A stretch of DNA of 10,554 nucleotides from positions 1 through 10,554 of the forward strand of contig LNZQ01000028.1 in NCBI GenBank assembly GCA_002007315.1, written 5' to 3'. Of this stretch, positions 1-8,270 are shown in pieces. Within the stretch, counting starts at the first letter, position 1, and every line of letters starts with the position of its first letter. This DNA is from Epulopiscium sp. Nele67-Bin004. Its GTDB lineage: Bacteria > Bacillota_A > Clostridia > Lachnospirales > Cellulosilyticaceae. Under the pieces are notes generated by a model that saw nothing but the letters and a program-made list of their open reading frames with translations, was not told the origin of the DNA and did no database searches. The position numbers and the translations under genes are program-made.

Positions 1-13
1 AGGTCATAATTTT

Positions 14-20
14 AAGGAGG
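14..20 (+). promoter_or_regulatory. Ribosome binding site of murE
   Basis: AAGGAGG lies 6 bases before the ATG at 27 and fixes the murE start. The 26 bases before murE are otherwise too short to assign. A TAA at 7-9 could end an upstream gene, but this cannot be tested inside the window. Confidence 0.85.
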
Positions 21-26
21 TTTCTG

Positions 27-1478
27 ATGGAAGTTAAAAGGCTATTTGAAGGTATAACTTACGCACTGATTAGGGGGCAACAAGAACAAAAAGTAGGCGA
101 GATAATCTATGACTCTAGAATAAAAACGGTTGATGGATTGTTTATAGCGATTAAAGGTTTTGCAAGTGATGGACACAAGTTTATAAAATCAGCTATAGAA
201 AATGGTGCAAGAACAGTTGTTGTTCAAGATGATGTGGAAGTAGAAAATCCGCATGTAACAATAATCAAAGTTGACAACACAAGGGAAGTTATGGCACAGC
301 TTGCAAGTAATTTTTATGACTCGCCGTCAACAAAACTAGACCTAGTAGGTGTTACGGGTACAAATGGCAAAACTAGTACGACGTTCATATTGGCACAAAT
401 ACTTGAATTGTATGGACAAAAAGTTGGAGTAATAGGAACAATAGAAAATCGAATAGGTGATAAGATTTTACAAACCGAAAGAACAACACCTGAATCATTA
501 GATTTACAAAACTTGTTGAATAAGATGCAAGTGGAGCTTGTAAACACAACAATGATGGAAGTGTCGTCACATGCTTTAGATTTAAACAGAGTTGATATGT
601 GTCACTTCAAAATTGGAATATTTACAAATTTGACGCAAGACCATTTAGATTTCCACAAAACTATGGAAAACTATGCTCACGCAAAAGCTAAATTATTTAA
701 AATGTGTGACACAAGTATAATAAATATTGATAGTGATTATGCTCAAACCATGTTAGATGCTTGCAAAAACACGCCTATCACATATGGAATAGACAACGTG
801 TCAGACTATCACGCAACAGACATAAAAATCACTGCAACACAAACGGAATACACTTTGCAATATGATGGAAAAGCATACAATGTTGTTGTACCAATTCCAG
901 GCAAATTTACAGTGTATAACACGCTTGGGGCGTTGGTTGCGGCACACAAACTTGGGCTATCGCTTGAAGATATAATTGTGGCACTAAAAACAGTTAGAGG
1001 TGTGCCAGGACGAATTCAAGGCTTTAATTCTAAAAAGGGATATAGCGTAATCGTTGATTATGCACATACTCCAGACGGCTTAGAAAACGTGCTACAAGCA
1101 ATAAATCAGTTTGCAAAAGGTGAGATTATCACTGTGTTTGGCTGTGGTGGCGATAGAGATAATACTAAGCGTCCGCTTATGGGTGAGATGGCAGCAAAAT
1201 ATTCAACTAAAGTTATAATAACTTCTGATAATCCAAGAAGTGAAGAACCAAACTCTATTTTGGATCAAGTTGAAGTTGGAGTAAAAAAACATAGTACACC
1301 ATATACAAAAGAGGTTGATAGAAAAACTGCTATCCATAATGCACTAGATATGGCCAAAGAGGGTGACGTAATTTTGGTTGCAGGTAAAGGGCATGAAACA
1401 TACCAAATACTAAAAGATGGTATAATACATTTTGATGATTCGGAAATAGTGTGTGACTATTTAGCGGAGGAGGCGTAA
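27..1478 (+). CDS. murE: UDP-N-acetylmuramoyl-L-Ala-D-Glu:meso-diaminopimelate ligase (MurE)
   Basis: Cytoplasmic ATP-dependent amide ligase that adds the third residue of the peptidoglycan stem peptide to UDP-MurNAc-L-Ala-D-Glu. Length is 483 aa, usual for the family. The Mur ligase three-domain order is visible. The N-terminal UDP-binding domain includes YDSR at about 28-31. The central ATPase domain has P-loop TGTNGKT at 110-116, the QDHLDFH segment at 204-210 and the lysine expected to be carbamylated at about K220. The C-terminal domain has YAHTPD at 345-350, GCGGDRD at 372-378, DNPR at 401-404 and GKGHE at 453-457. In this family DNPR is the signature for meso-diaminopimelate, whereas L-lysine enzymes differ there, so the substrate call is DAP. 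The ATG start is supported by an AAGGAGG site 6 bases upstream. murF follows after a single base, so the two are surely co-transcribed and probably translationally coupled. Confidence 0.97.
   Translation: MEVKRLFEGITYALIRGQQEQKVGEIIYDSRIKTVDGLFIAIKGFASDGHKFIKSAIENGARTVVVQDDVEVENPHVTIIKVDNTREVMAQLASNFYDSPSTKLDLVGVTGTNGKTSTTFILAQILELYGQKVGVIGTIENRIGDKILQTERTTPESLDLQNLLNKMQVELVNTTMMEVSSHALDLNRVDMCHFKIGIFTNLTQDHLDFHKTMENYAHAKAKLFKMCDTSIINIDSDYAQTMLDACKNTPITYGIDNVSDYHATDIKITATQTEYTLQYDGKAYNVVVPIPGKFTVYNTLGALVAAHKLGLSLEDIIVALKTVRGVPGRIQGFNSKKGYSVIVDYAHTPDGLENVLQAINQFAKGEIITVFGCGGDRDNTKRPLMGEMAAKYSTKVIITSDNPRSEEPNSILDQVEVGVKKHSTPYTKEVDRKTAIHNALDMAKEGDVILVAGKGHETYQILKDGIIHFDDSEIVCDYLAEEA
1466..1473 (+). 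promoter_or_regulatory. Ribosome binding site of murF, inside the end of murE
   Basis: GGAGGAGG sits within the last codons of murE, 6 bases before the murF ATG at 1480. The overlap of this strong site with the murE end suggests that ribosomes finishing murE help to load murF. Confidence 0.8.
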
Positions 1479-1479
1479 A

Positions 1480-2844
1480 ATGAACCTAAAAATCGAAGAA
1501 ATAATTAATGCGGTTGATGGAATATGTTTAAATCCTGAAAAAATTGGCAATACAATAATACAGGGAATATATACAGACTCAAGAGGTGAACTAGAAGACG
1601 GTTTATTTGTGCCATTAGTAGGGGAAAAATTTGATGGTCATAACTATATAGATAGTGTTTATAATAGGGGAGCGTTTGCAACGCTTTCCTCTAAAAAAGA
1701 AATTGTTGATGACAGACTTATTACTATTTACGTAGAAGATACAAAAATGGCGTTGCTACACCTAGCGAAATATTACAGCCAACTGTTTGATAGACCAGTT
1801 GTTGCAATAACAGGAAGCGTTGGAAAAACAACGACAAAAGAAATGGTGTCAGCAGTGTTATTTCAATCAATGAAAGTGCACAAAACACAAGGCAACTTCA
1901 ACAATGAAATAGGCGTTCCCCTTACTTTGTTTCGCACACAAGAGGGTGATGGCGTAAGCGTTATAGAGATGGGTATGAACCACTTTGGAGAAATACGCAA
2001 CCTAACAAACGCTGCACTTCCAGACATAGCAATAATAACGAACATAGGAACATCTCACATAGAAAACTTAGGATCTAGAGAAGGCATATTAAAGGCAAAG
2101 TTAGAAATATTAGAAGGTGTAAAATCAAACGGAACTGTAATAGTAAACGGTGATGAACCGTTACTTGTTGGTGCAAAACAAGAAGGTTGGATAACATATG
2201 GGCTTTCTGATACAAATGATTATTATGCAACAAATATAGTTCATAGTAGCGTTGTTGTAAGTGCAACACTACACACGCCAATAGCTGAATATGATGTTTG
2301 CATTCCTTCTCCAGGCGAACATATGGTGCGAAATGCTCTTGCAGCGGTTGCAGTGGCAGAAAAGCTTGGTTTACAAAAAAAGGCTATCATACGTGGCATA
2401 GCCTCATACAAGTCTGCACAACGCAGAATGGATATAAGCATAGGTAAAGTTACAATTATAGATGACACATACAATGCAAGTGTGGACTCAATGGTTGCTG
2501 CACTTCAAGTGCTTGAAAATTTTGATCAAACTTCAAGAAAAGTTGCAATACTTGGGGATATGTTTGAACTTGGTGAATACAGTCAAAGGTTACACCAAGA
2601 ACTAGGTAATAAAATAGCTACTATGAACCTAGATTTTGTATACACTGTAGGAACTGACGCAGAGCAAATAAACATAGGAATAGATGGAGCAATACCTAAC
2701 AAGCATTATCCAAACAAACAGTTATTTATAGAACATTTAGCAGAAAATCTTAAGCTACATGACGTTGTATTATTAAAGGCATCTCGTGGAATGCGTTTTG
2801 AATACATCGTTGAGGCGATTGGAAAGGTGAATTATGACGGATAA
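1480..2844 (+). CDS. murF: UDP-N-acetylmuramoyl-tripeptide:D-alanyl-D-alanine ligase (MurF)
   Basis: Cytoplasmic ATP-dependent ligase that adds the D-Ala-D-Ala dipeptide, completing UDP-MurNAc-pentapeptide, the substrate of MraY encoded next. It is 454 aa, normal for MurF. Visible motifs are YTDSR at 31-35 in the N-terminal domain, the P-loop TGSVGKTTTK at 111-120, QGNFNNEIGVPLT at 137-149, EMGMNHFGEI at 163-172 and NIGTSHIENLGS at 188-199. The C-terminal domain has RRMDI at 315-319, DDTYNAS at 328-334 and LGDMFELG at 358-365. The GSVGKT form of the P-loop (rather than GTNGKT) and the DDTYNA motif separate MurF from MurE, MurC and MurD. The ATG start follows murE by one base and has a strong site inside murE. 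The 3' end overlaps mraY by 11 bases in another frame, again suggesting coupled translation. Confidence 0.97.
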   Translation: MNLKIEEIINAVDGICLNPEKIGNTIIQGIYTDSRGELEDGLFVPLVGEKFDGHNYIDSVYNRGAFATLSSKKEIVDDRLITIYVEDTKMALLHLAKYYSQLFDRPVVAITGSVGKTTTKEMVSAVLFQSMKVHKTQGNFNNEIGVPLTLFRTQEGDGVSVIEMGMNHFGEIRNLTNAALPDIAIITNIGTSHIENLGSREGILKAKLEILEGVKSNGTVIVNGDEPLLVGAKQEGWITYGLSDTNDYYATNIVHSSVVVSATLHTPIAEYDVCIPSPGEHMVRNALAAVAVAEKLGLQKKAIIRGIASYKSAQRRMDISIGKVTIIDDTYNASVDSMVAALQVLENFDQTSRKVAILGDMFELGEYSQRLHQELGNKIATMNLDFVYTVGTDAEQINIGIDGAIPNKHYPNKQLFIEHLAENLKLHDVVLLKASRGMRFEYIVEAIGKVNYDG

Positions 2845-3796
2845 AAGTATAATTTTTGCAGCAGTTATAGCATTTTTACTAAACATAGTAATAAGCCCTT
2901 TTGTTATACCAATACTGCATAGAATCAAATTTGGGCAAAATGTACGAGATGATGGACCACAAACTCATCTTAAAAAAGCAGGGACACCTACTATGGGTGG
3001 AATAATTATATTAACAAGTATAGTTTTGACAAGCTTACTATTTGTGTATGACAATCCAGACCTTCAAAGTGTCTTGTTTGTAACTCTTGGATTTGGTGTA
3101 ATAGGGTTTTTAGATGATTATATAAAAGTAGTAAAAAAACGTTCGCTTGGACTAACTGCGGCACAAAAAATAATAGGTCAACTTATTGTAACTATAGTAT
3201 TTGCTTATTTGTTACGATATTATGCAGAGGTTGATACATCTATAATTGTTCCATTTGGAAATGGGCTTGAATGGGATTTAGGGATATTGTATTATCCATT
3301 TTTAGTGTTTGGGGTTATCGGTATTGTAAATGCAGTAAACTTAACAGACGGTGTAGATGGTTTGGCTGCGAGTGTAACTGTACTAATTGCAACATATTTT
3401 ACAGTTATCGCATGGGCTATGAACAACGGTTCAGCAATGTTTGCAGCAGCAACAGCAGGAAGTTTGCTTGGATTTTTATTATTTAATAGCTATCCAGCCA
3501 AAATTTTTATGGGCGATACAGGTTCGCTTGCGTTAGGTGGATTTGTTGCAGCGATAGCATTTTTATTAAGAATGCCATTGTTTATCGCAATCGTCGGGAT
3601 TATTTATATAATAGAAAACTTATCAGTAGTTATACAAGTTTTGTATTTCAAAAAGACGCAAAAAAGAATTTTTAAGATGGCACCTATTCACCATCACTTT
3701 GAATTAAGTGGTTGGGAAGAAACAAAAGTTGTTAGTGTATTTGCGATTATAACAGCTGTTATGTGCCTAATTGGATTGTTGGCAGTGTCAATATAG
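2834..3796 (+). CDS. mraY: Phospho-N-acetylmuramoyl-pentapeptide transferase (MraY)
   Basis: Integral membrane enzyme that transfers phospho-MurNAc-pentapeptide from UDP to undecaprenyl phosphate, making lipid I on the inner face of the membrane. It has 320 aa, usual for Gram-positive MraY, with about ten hydrophobic segments. Family motifs are plain: DDGPQTHLKKAGTPTMGG at 39-56, FLDDYIKV at 92-99 with the catalytic Asp pair at 94-95, NAVNLTDGVDGLA at 166-178, MGDTGSLALGG at 226-236 with the third conserved Asp at 228, and the HHH cluster at 286-288 followed by FELSGW. The ATG at 2834 lies inside murF (11-base overlap), and GGAAAGGTG at 2821-2829 is the probable ribosome site. No residue known to be essential is missing. 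murD begins 11 bases after the stop. Confidence 0.97.
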   Translation: MTDKSIIFAAVIAFLLNIVISPFVIPILHRIKFGQNVRDDGPQTHLKKAGTPTMGGIIILTSIVLTSLLFVYDNPDLQSVLFVTLGFGVIGFLDDYIKVVKKRSLGLTAAQKIIGQLIVTIVFAYLLRYYAEVDTSIIVPFGNGLEWDLGILYYPFLVFGVIGIVNAVNLTDGVDGLAASVTVLIATYFTVIAWAMNNGSAMFAAATAGSLLGFLLFNSYPAKIFMGDTGSLALGGFVAAIAFLLRMPLFIAIVGIIYIIENLSVVIQVLYFKKTQKRIFKMAPIHHHFELSGWEETKVVSVFAIITAVMCLIGLLAVSI

Positions 3797-3800
3797 GGGG
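3795..3800 (+). promoter_or_regulatory. Ribosome binding site that sets the murD start
   Basis: AGGGGG overlaps the mraY stop codon and lies 7 bases before the ATG at 3808. This supports 3808 as the murD start over a GTG at 3763 in the same frame, which lacks such a site and would overlap mraY by 34 bases. Confidence 0.75.
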
Positions 3801-3807
3801 TAGAAAG

Positions 3808-5130
3808 ATGACAGTAATAGTAATTGGGTGTGCAAGGAGTGGCATTGGAGCCGCAAAACTTGCACATACAACTGGAAATAAAGTTGTAGTTTATGACAAC
3901 AAACCGTTTGACAAGTTTAATGAAGAAACAAAACAAACAATAAAACAATACGAGGAGCAAGGAATAGAGTTTATGCTTGGAGCAGATGGGTTTCCAGACG
4001 TAGATAAAGTAATTGTAAGTCCAGGTGTTCCTCTTGAAATTCCAGTAATTAAGCACTATCAAAATCTTGGAATTGATGTTATGGGAGAATTTGAGTTTGC
4101 ATCACAATTTTGCAAAGCACCTATTATTGGAATAACAGGTACAAATGGTAAAACAACAACAACAACAATAGTGGGAGAAATTTTTTCGGCTGTAAATAAA
4201 AATACTTATGTCGTGGGAAATATTGGTCGTGCATTTAGTGAAGATGTGCTAGATATTCCAGAAGACGGTATAGTGATTGCGGAACTTAGTAGTTTTCAAC
4301 TAGAAACAATTAAATACTTAAAATGTCATATAGCGGCAATATTAAATATTTCGCCTGATCATCTAAATAGACATCATACGATGGAAAATTATATTGCAGC
4401 TAAGTGCCGAATTTTTGAAAACATGTCGGGACGACTTATTTTAAACAAAGAAGACGAAAATCTTCAAAAAATTGTAGGAACTACAGGTACAGCAGAAATA
4501 TTTTTTAGCTCAAAAAATGAAGCAGACGGATACCAAAAAGACGGGGCACTATACGAACATGGAAATAAAGTTTGTGATATAGATGAGTTACATATATTGG
4601 GGACTCACAACATAGAAAATACGCTTGCGGCAATATTAATTGCTCGCGCAGCAGATGTGCCAACAAGTGTAATTCGCAAAGTGCTACTAAATTTTAAAGG
4701 CGTTGAACATCGTATCGAATATGTTGATACAAAAAATGGAATCAAGTTTTATAACGACTCAAAAGCCACAAATGTTGGTGCGGCAATACCAGCCTTATAC
4801 GCTATAAATAAAGGAATTCGCCTTATTGGTGGTGGTATGGACAAACAAATTGAGTTTGATGAGTGGGTACAACTGTTTGATGGTAGAGTAGAAAAACTTT
4901 ATGTTATAGGCGAAACTACAAATCAAATTACGCAAACATGTGAGAAATATGGCTTCACAAATGTGCAAGATTATACAACTTTAGAAGAAGCTACTTTGGC
5001 GGCATACAATGAAGCAAATGCGGGTGATAGCGTGTTACTTTCACCAGCTTGTGCAAGTTGGGATATGTTTGAAAGTTACGAAAAAAGAGGCGAATTGTTT
5101 AAGGAGATAGTTAAATCATTGAAAGGGTGA
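3808..5130 (+). CDS. murD: UDP-N-acetylmuramoyl-L-alanine:D-glutamate ligase (MurD)
   Basis: Cytoplasmic ATP-dependent ligase that adds D-glutamate to UDP-MurNAc-L-Ala, the second residue of the stem peptide. From the ATG at 3808 it is 440 aa, close to the usual length. The N-terminal Rossmann-like domain shows VIGCARSGIGAA at 5-16 and VSPGVP at 70-75. The ATPase domain has the P-loop TGTNGKTTTT at 110-119, ELSSFQLE at 159-166, ISPDHLNRH at 181-189 and K199 in the position of the carbamylated lysine. The C-terminal domain has VEHRIEYV at 299-306, NDSKATN at 316-322, GGGMDK at 341-346 and SPACASWDMF at 412-421. The frame stays open back to a GTG at 3763, but the extra 15 residues do not look like MurD, whose N-terminus begins right at the Rossmann strand. 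ftsW starts 5 bases after the stop. Confidence 0.96.
   Translation: MTVIVIGCARSGIGAAKLAHTTGNKVVVYDNKPFDKFNEETKQTIKQYEEQGIEFMLGADGFPDVDKVIVSPGVPLEIPVIKHYQNLGIDVMGEFEFASQFCKAPIIGITGTNGKTTTTTIVGEIFSAVNKNTYVVGNIGRAFSEDVLDIPEDGIVIAELSSFQLETIKYLKCHIAAILNISPDHLNRHHTMENYIAAKCRIFENMSGRLILNKEDENLQKIVGTTGTAEIFFSSKNEADGYQKDGALYEHGNKVCDIDELHILGTHNIENTLAAILIARAADVPTSVIRKVLLNFKGVEHRIEYVDTKNGIKFYNDSKATNVGAAIPALYAINKGIRLIGGGMDKQIEFDEWVQLFDGRVEKLYVIGETTNQITQTCEKYGFTNVQDYTTLEEATLAAYNEANAGDSVLLSPACASWDMFESYEKRGELFKEIVKSLKG
5122..5129 (+). promoter_or_regulatory. Probable ribosome binding site of ftsW
   Basis: AAAGGGTG at the very end of murD lies 6 bases before a TTG at 5136. It is a modest match. The next in-frame ATG, at 5166, has no purine-rich site in front of it, so the TTG is the better start. 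Confidence 0.55.
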
Positions 5131-5135
5131 AATAA

Positions 5136-6326
5136 TTGAATAAACCATCAGATAACAGAATACAAATGAGAAAAACCAACAATAATATAGACATGTTAAC
5201 TTTTGCATTGATAGTTATAATTGCGGGTTTTGGAGTCGTGATGGTATATAGTGCAAGTAATTATTATGCATTAGTAAACTTTGGAGACCCGTTCAACCTT
5301 GTAAAAAAACAGCTTATGTTCGTTATAATTGGTGTAGTAGCAATGTTGTATATTGCCAACAATATAGATTATAAGTTGTTTTGCAACCTAAAAGTAACAG
5401 CAGTATTTTATATATTATCTATATGTCTTGTAGCATTATTGCCATTTATCGGTCATGAAAGTAATGGTGCTACGAGATGGATTAGAATAGGACCAATAAG
5501 TATTCAACCGTCAGAGTTTGTTAAAATAGCAGTTATATTAACGTTATCAGCATATATAGTTGAGTATAGAAACAAACTTCATGATCTTAGGTATTTATTT
5601 GTGGCTGGACTTATAATTTTAGTTCCTGCAACGTTTGTACTTGTGGAAAACATGAGTTCGGCATTAGTTATAATTGCAGCAGGTGGACTAATATTATTTG
5701 TGTCTACACCGCAAGTTTGGTATTATATACTCGCTGTTGGTGGTGTATTTGGTATGGGAAGTTTGGCCATGTGGCTTGCAAACAACACCACAGAAGAAGC
5801 AGGAGGACTTATAGGTCTTATTTTTCCTCAATATCGTCTAAATAGATTTAGAGTTTGGAAAGATCCATGGATTGACCCACGTGGTGTAGGATATCAACCA
5901 ATTCAATCGTTATATGCGATTGGATCAGGCGGATTATTTGGACGAGGGTTAGGAATGAGTATACAAAAACAAGGATTTTTGCCAGAGCCACACAATGATA
6001 TTATTTTTTCGGTTATATGCGAAGAACTTGGACTAGTTGGTGCTTCAATAGTATTACTTACTTATGGAATTTTAATTTTTAGAGGATTATCAATAGCAGT
6101 AAAAGCAGATGATTTATTTGGTTCACTAGTTGCAACAGGATTGGTTGGGCTAATAGGTGTTCAAGTGCTGATAAATGTTGCAGTAAATACAAATACATTG
6201 CCAAATACAGGTATGCAACTTCCACTTATAAGTTATGGAGGAACGGCAGTTGTTGTTCTTTTGGCATCAATGGGAATTTTATTAAACATTTCAAAAACTG
6301 CAAAAGTTAAAAAACCAGCAAAATAG
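5136..6326 (+). CDS. ftsW: Septal peptidoglycan glycosyltransferase FtsW (SEDS family; SpoVE-like)
   Basis: SEDS-family membrane glycosyltransferase that polymerises lipid II, working with a class B penicillin-binding protein. It has 396 aa and about ten membrane segments. Family markers are GFGVVMVYSAS at 31-41, GATRWI at 111-116 followed by GPISIQPSEFVK at 119-130, the long extracellular loop with YRLNRF at 233-238, GSGGLFGRGLG at 263-273, LPEPHNDIIF at 282-291 and LPLISYGGT at 362-370. The Asp in PEPHND (D288) fits the catalytic Asp known in RodA/FtsW. The LPEPHND motif and the position after murD favour FtsW/SpoVE over RodA. In Bacillus subtilis this locus holds spoVE and ftsW lies elsewhere, so a spore-cortex role cannot be ruled out by sequence alone. 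The start is a TTG; an ATG ten codons later is the alternative. murG, the usual next gene, is absent. Confidence 0.93.
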   Translation: MNKPSDNRIQMRKTNNNIDMLTFALIVIIAGFGVVMVYSASNYYALVNFGDPFNLVKKQLMFVIIGVVAMLYIANNIDYKLFCNLKVTAVFYILSICLVALLPFIGHESNGATRWIRIGPISIQPSEFVKIAVILTLSAYIVEYRNKLHDLRYLFVAGLIILVPATFVLVENMSSALVIIAAGGLILFVSTPQVWYYILAVGGVFGMGSLAMWLANNTTEEAGGLIGLIFPQYRLNRFRVWKDPWIDPRGVGYQPIQSLYAIGSGGLFGRGLGMSIQKQGFLPEPHNDIIFSVICEELGLVGASIVLLTYGILIFRGLSIAVKADDLFGSLVATGLVGLIGVQVLINVAVNTNTLPNTGMQLPLISYGGTAVVVLLASMGILLNISKTAKVKKPAK

Positions 6327-6338
6327 TAGCAAGGCTAC
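6326..6338 (+). other. Small hairpin at the ftsW-ftsQ junction
   Basis: GTAGC (6326-6330) and GCTAC (6334-6338) form a perfect 5-bp stem with a 3-base loop starting at the last base of the ftsW stop codon. No T-run follows, so it is not a standard Rho-independent terminator. Role unknown; it could be chance or could affect mRNA stability at the 3' end of ftsW. Confidence 0.4.
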
Positions 6339-6356
6339 ATAAAAGCAACTGTAAAT

Positions 6357-6364
6357 AAAAGGAG
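6357..6364 (+). promoter_or_regulatory. Ribosome binding site of ftsQ
   Basis: AAAAGGAG lies 9 bases before the TTG at 6374. No ATG lies near this site in the frame, so the site supports a UUG start. Confidence 0.65.
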
Positions 6365-6373
6365 TAATAAAAA

Positions 6374-7102
6374 TTGAACAAAAAGAGAAAAATAGTTGAT
6401 AGATTAGGACTTGGATTTATTGTTGCTTTATCCTTGTTATTAATTGCTGTTTTACCCGTTTGGAATATCGAAATTGAAAACTATGAAGTAATCTACTTTG
6501 GAGAAAGTGCATATTACAGCAGAGCGGATATTGAACTTCAAATGGGACTTACAGCAAACACGCATATATTGAGTGTTACGCAGGATAAAATAGAGCAATG
6601 CAAAAATGCACTACCTTTTATCGAGGATATAGAGGTGGTAAAATCATTTCCTAACAAATTAAGTATAATAATTACAGAGCGTACTCCTGTTGCATATTTG
6701 CCGTTTTCGGGAGGATATTTGCTAATAAATAAAGATGGAATTGTACTTGCTGAACAAAAATACAAAGCTTATGAACTACCAATTATTGAAGGTATATCGA
6801 TATCACAATTTATGCTCGGACAAAAAATTTCTGGCTTAGATGCAGAGCGATTATTGACTATGGAAACTATGCTAAAAGAGATTGAAAAATACGACATGAT
6901 TAAAAATATTGATATAATAAACATTAGTAATTTACAGGAAATTCACTTGTATATTCAAAAATTAGATGTTATAATGGGTAATATAACTGATTTTAGTAGA
7001 AAAATTATGTGGCTTAGTAACATTTATGAAAATTATACGGTAGGTATACTAGATTTATCAAGTGTAAATAGTGGTTCAGCCGTCCTTAGGCCGCTTGAAT
7101 AG
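6374..7102 (+). CDS. ftsQ: Cell division protein FtsQ/DivIB
   Basis: Bitopic divisome protein that, with FtsL and DivIC/FtsB, links the Z ring to the septal synthases; most of it lies outside the membrane. It has 242 aa. A short basic cytoplasmic tail (residues 1-10) is followed by one membrane helix at about 11-30, then a POTRA domain at about 33-105 that ends in the typical pattern [18 protein letters not shown] (92-109), and the FtsQ/DivIB beta domain to about 230. The FPNxLxIxIxERxPVA pattern is the most reliable marker of the family. Sequence outside the POTRA region is poorly conserved in all FtsQ proteins, so identification also rests on its place between ftsW and ftsZ. The start is a TTG with AAAAGGAG 9 bases upstream. 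Symbol divIB is equally valid in Gram-positive naming. Confidence 0.9.
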   Translation: MNKKRKIVDRLGLGFIVALSLLLIAVLPVWNIEIENYEVIYFGESAYYSRADIELQMGLTANTHILSVTQDKIEQCKNALPFIEDIEVVKSFPNKLSIIITERTPVAYLPFSGGYLLINKDGIVLAEQKYKAYELPIIEGISISQFMLGQKISGLDAERLLTMETMLKEIEKYDMIKNIDIINISNLQEIHLYIQKLDVIMGNITDFSRKIMWLSNIYENYTVGILDLSSVNSGSAVLRPLE

Positions 7103-7130
7103 GATATTAAGATTAACTCACAAAGATAAA

Positions 7131-7140
7131 AAGGGGGGAG
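7131..7140 (+). promoter_or_regulatory. Ribosome binding site with a six-G run that sets the ftsZ start
   Basis: AAGGGGGGAG lies 5 bases before a GTG at 7146. An in-frame ATG at 7155 would be 14 bases away, too far. A six-G run is conspicuous in such AT-rich DNA. It supports a GUG start and a FtsZ beginning MLEM, similar to the N-terminus usual in clostridial FtsZ (family knowledge). Confidence 0.7.
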
Positions 7141-7145
7141 CCGTC

Positions 7146-8246
7146 GTGCTTGAAATGTACATGGAAGACCAAAGTAAAGAAGCTCAGATAAAAGTAATAG
7201 GTGTTGGAGGTGGCGGAAATAATGCCGTTGACCGAATGATTTCTGAAGGATTAACAGGAATTGAATTTATAACAGTAAATACTGACCATCAAGCATTATT
7301 TAGATCAAAAGCTCAAACTAGAATTCAAATTGGTGAAAAAATAACTAGAGGATTAGGTGCAGGTGCTAATCCAGAAATAGGAACAAAATCTGCTGAGGAA
7401 AGTAGAGAAGAAATTATTCATGCAATACAAGGAACGGACATGCTATTTATAACTGCTGGTATGGGTGGTGGAACAGGTACTGGTGCTGCACCAGTTATCG
7501 CACAAATCGCCAAAGAGCAAGGAATACTAACAGTTGGAGTTGTCACTAAACCATTTGCTTTTGAAGGTCGTAAACGTATGCTTACTGCTGAAAAAGGAAT
7601 TGAAGCTCTAACAAAATCTGTAGATACGCTAGTAATTATACCAAATGATAGAATTTTAGACGTTATAGACAAAAAGACTCCTATTGAAGATGCATTTAGT
7701 AAAGCGGATTCAATATTACAACAAGGTGTCGGAGGTATAACTGACCTGATTGCAAAACCAGGTATAATCAACCTTGACTTTGCTGACGTGCGTACTATTA
7801 TGAGCAATAAAGGTGTTGCACATATGGGTATAGGTAGTGCAAGTGGCGAAAACAGAGTTGAAGAAGCTATAAAACAAGCTATAAGCAGTCCATTACTAGA
7901 TACAACTATACAAGGAGCAGGAGGAATACTTCTAAACATCACAGGAGGTCGTTCTCTAGCACTTGCAGAAGCTAGTATTGGGGCAAGCATGGTAGAAAAT
8001 GATGCTGATATAGACGCAGATATAATTTTTGGTACTGCTATAAATGATGAACTTGAAGATACTGTTATTGTAACAGTAATAGCAACTGGATTTAAAGATA
8101 AAGAAGTAGCACCAGTAAGTTTGGAACCAAAAGATCCAAATTATAGCAAGCCACCAGAAACAGCACAAGCGCCAAAAGTTGGAATGCCAAAATCATCTTA
8201 TGATAGTTCACCAGAAATTCCAGACTTTTTACGAAGAAAAAGATAA
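7146..8246 (+). CDS. ftsZ: Cell division GTPase FtsZ
   Basis: Bacterial tubulin homologue that binds GTP and polymerises on the inner membrane face into the Z ring, in vegetative division and in asymmetric septation during sporulation. From the GTG at 7146 it is 366 aa. Visible elements are the first nucleotide loop [10 protein letters not shown] at 19-28, the tubulin signature [13 protein letters not shown] at 107-119, the NDRILDVID segment at 167-175 and the T7 loop [11 protein letters not shown] at 209-219 carrying the Asp residues that complete the GTPase site. A linker of about 30 residues (320-352) rich in Pro, Ser and Lys comes next. The C-terminal peptide [10 protein letters not shown] at 357-366 is the docking site for membrane anchors. 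The frame is open to a GTG at 7071 that would overlap ftsQ by 32 bases; this longer start lacks a ribosome site. ftsA, often just upstream, is absent. A terminator follows. Confidence 0.97.
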   Translation: MLEMYMEDQSKEAQIKVIGVGGGGNNAVDRMISEGLTGIEFITVNTDHQALFRSKAQTRIQIGEKITRGLGAGANPEIGTKSAEESREEIIHAIQGTDMLFITAGMGGGTGTGAAPVIAQIAKEQGILTVGVVTKPFAFEGRKRMLTAEKGIEALTKSVDTLVIIPNDRILDVIDKKTPIEDAFSKADSILQQGVGGITDLIAKPGIINLDFADVRTIMSNKGVAHMGIGSASGENRVEEAIKQAISSPLLDTTIQGAGGILLNITGGRSLALAEASIGASMVENDADIDADIIFGTAINDELEDTVIVTVIATGFKDKEVAPVSLEPKDPNYSKPPETAQAPKVGMPKSSYDSSPEIPDFLRRKR

Positions 8247-8270
8247 TTTGAAATAATTTAACAAAAAAAC

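Noticed and set aside
3271..3486. 71-codon plus-strand frame inside mraY
   Set aside because: Out-of-frame shadow within MraY motifs, Cys- and Ser-rich, no ribosome site.
3763..3807. Fifteen-codon N-terminal extension of murD from a GTG
   Set aside because: It overlaps mraY, lacks a ribosome site, and the ATG at 3808 has AGGGGG at proper distance and begins at the conserved Rossmann strand.
3694..4062. 122-codon minus-strand open frame across the mraY-murD junction
   Set aside because: Antisense shadow of two well-supported genes; the translation is rich in Tyr, Cys and Asn from AT-rich codons and resembles no family I know.
7071..7145. Twenty-five-codon N-terminal extension of ftsZ from a GTG inside ftsQ
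   Set aside because: It would translate the ftsZ ribosome site itself and adds residues not seen in FtsZ; the GTG at 7146 is better placed.
7418..7990. 190-codon open frame on the minus strand inside ftsZ
   Set aside because: It lies wholly within a highly conserved gene, has no ribosome site, and its translation is low-complexity rich in Ile, Pro and Ser, as expected of an antisense shadow.
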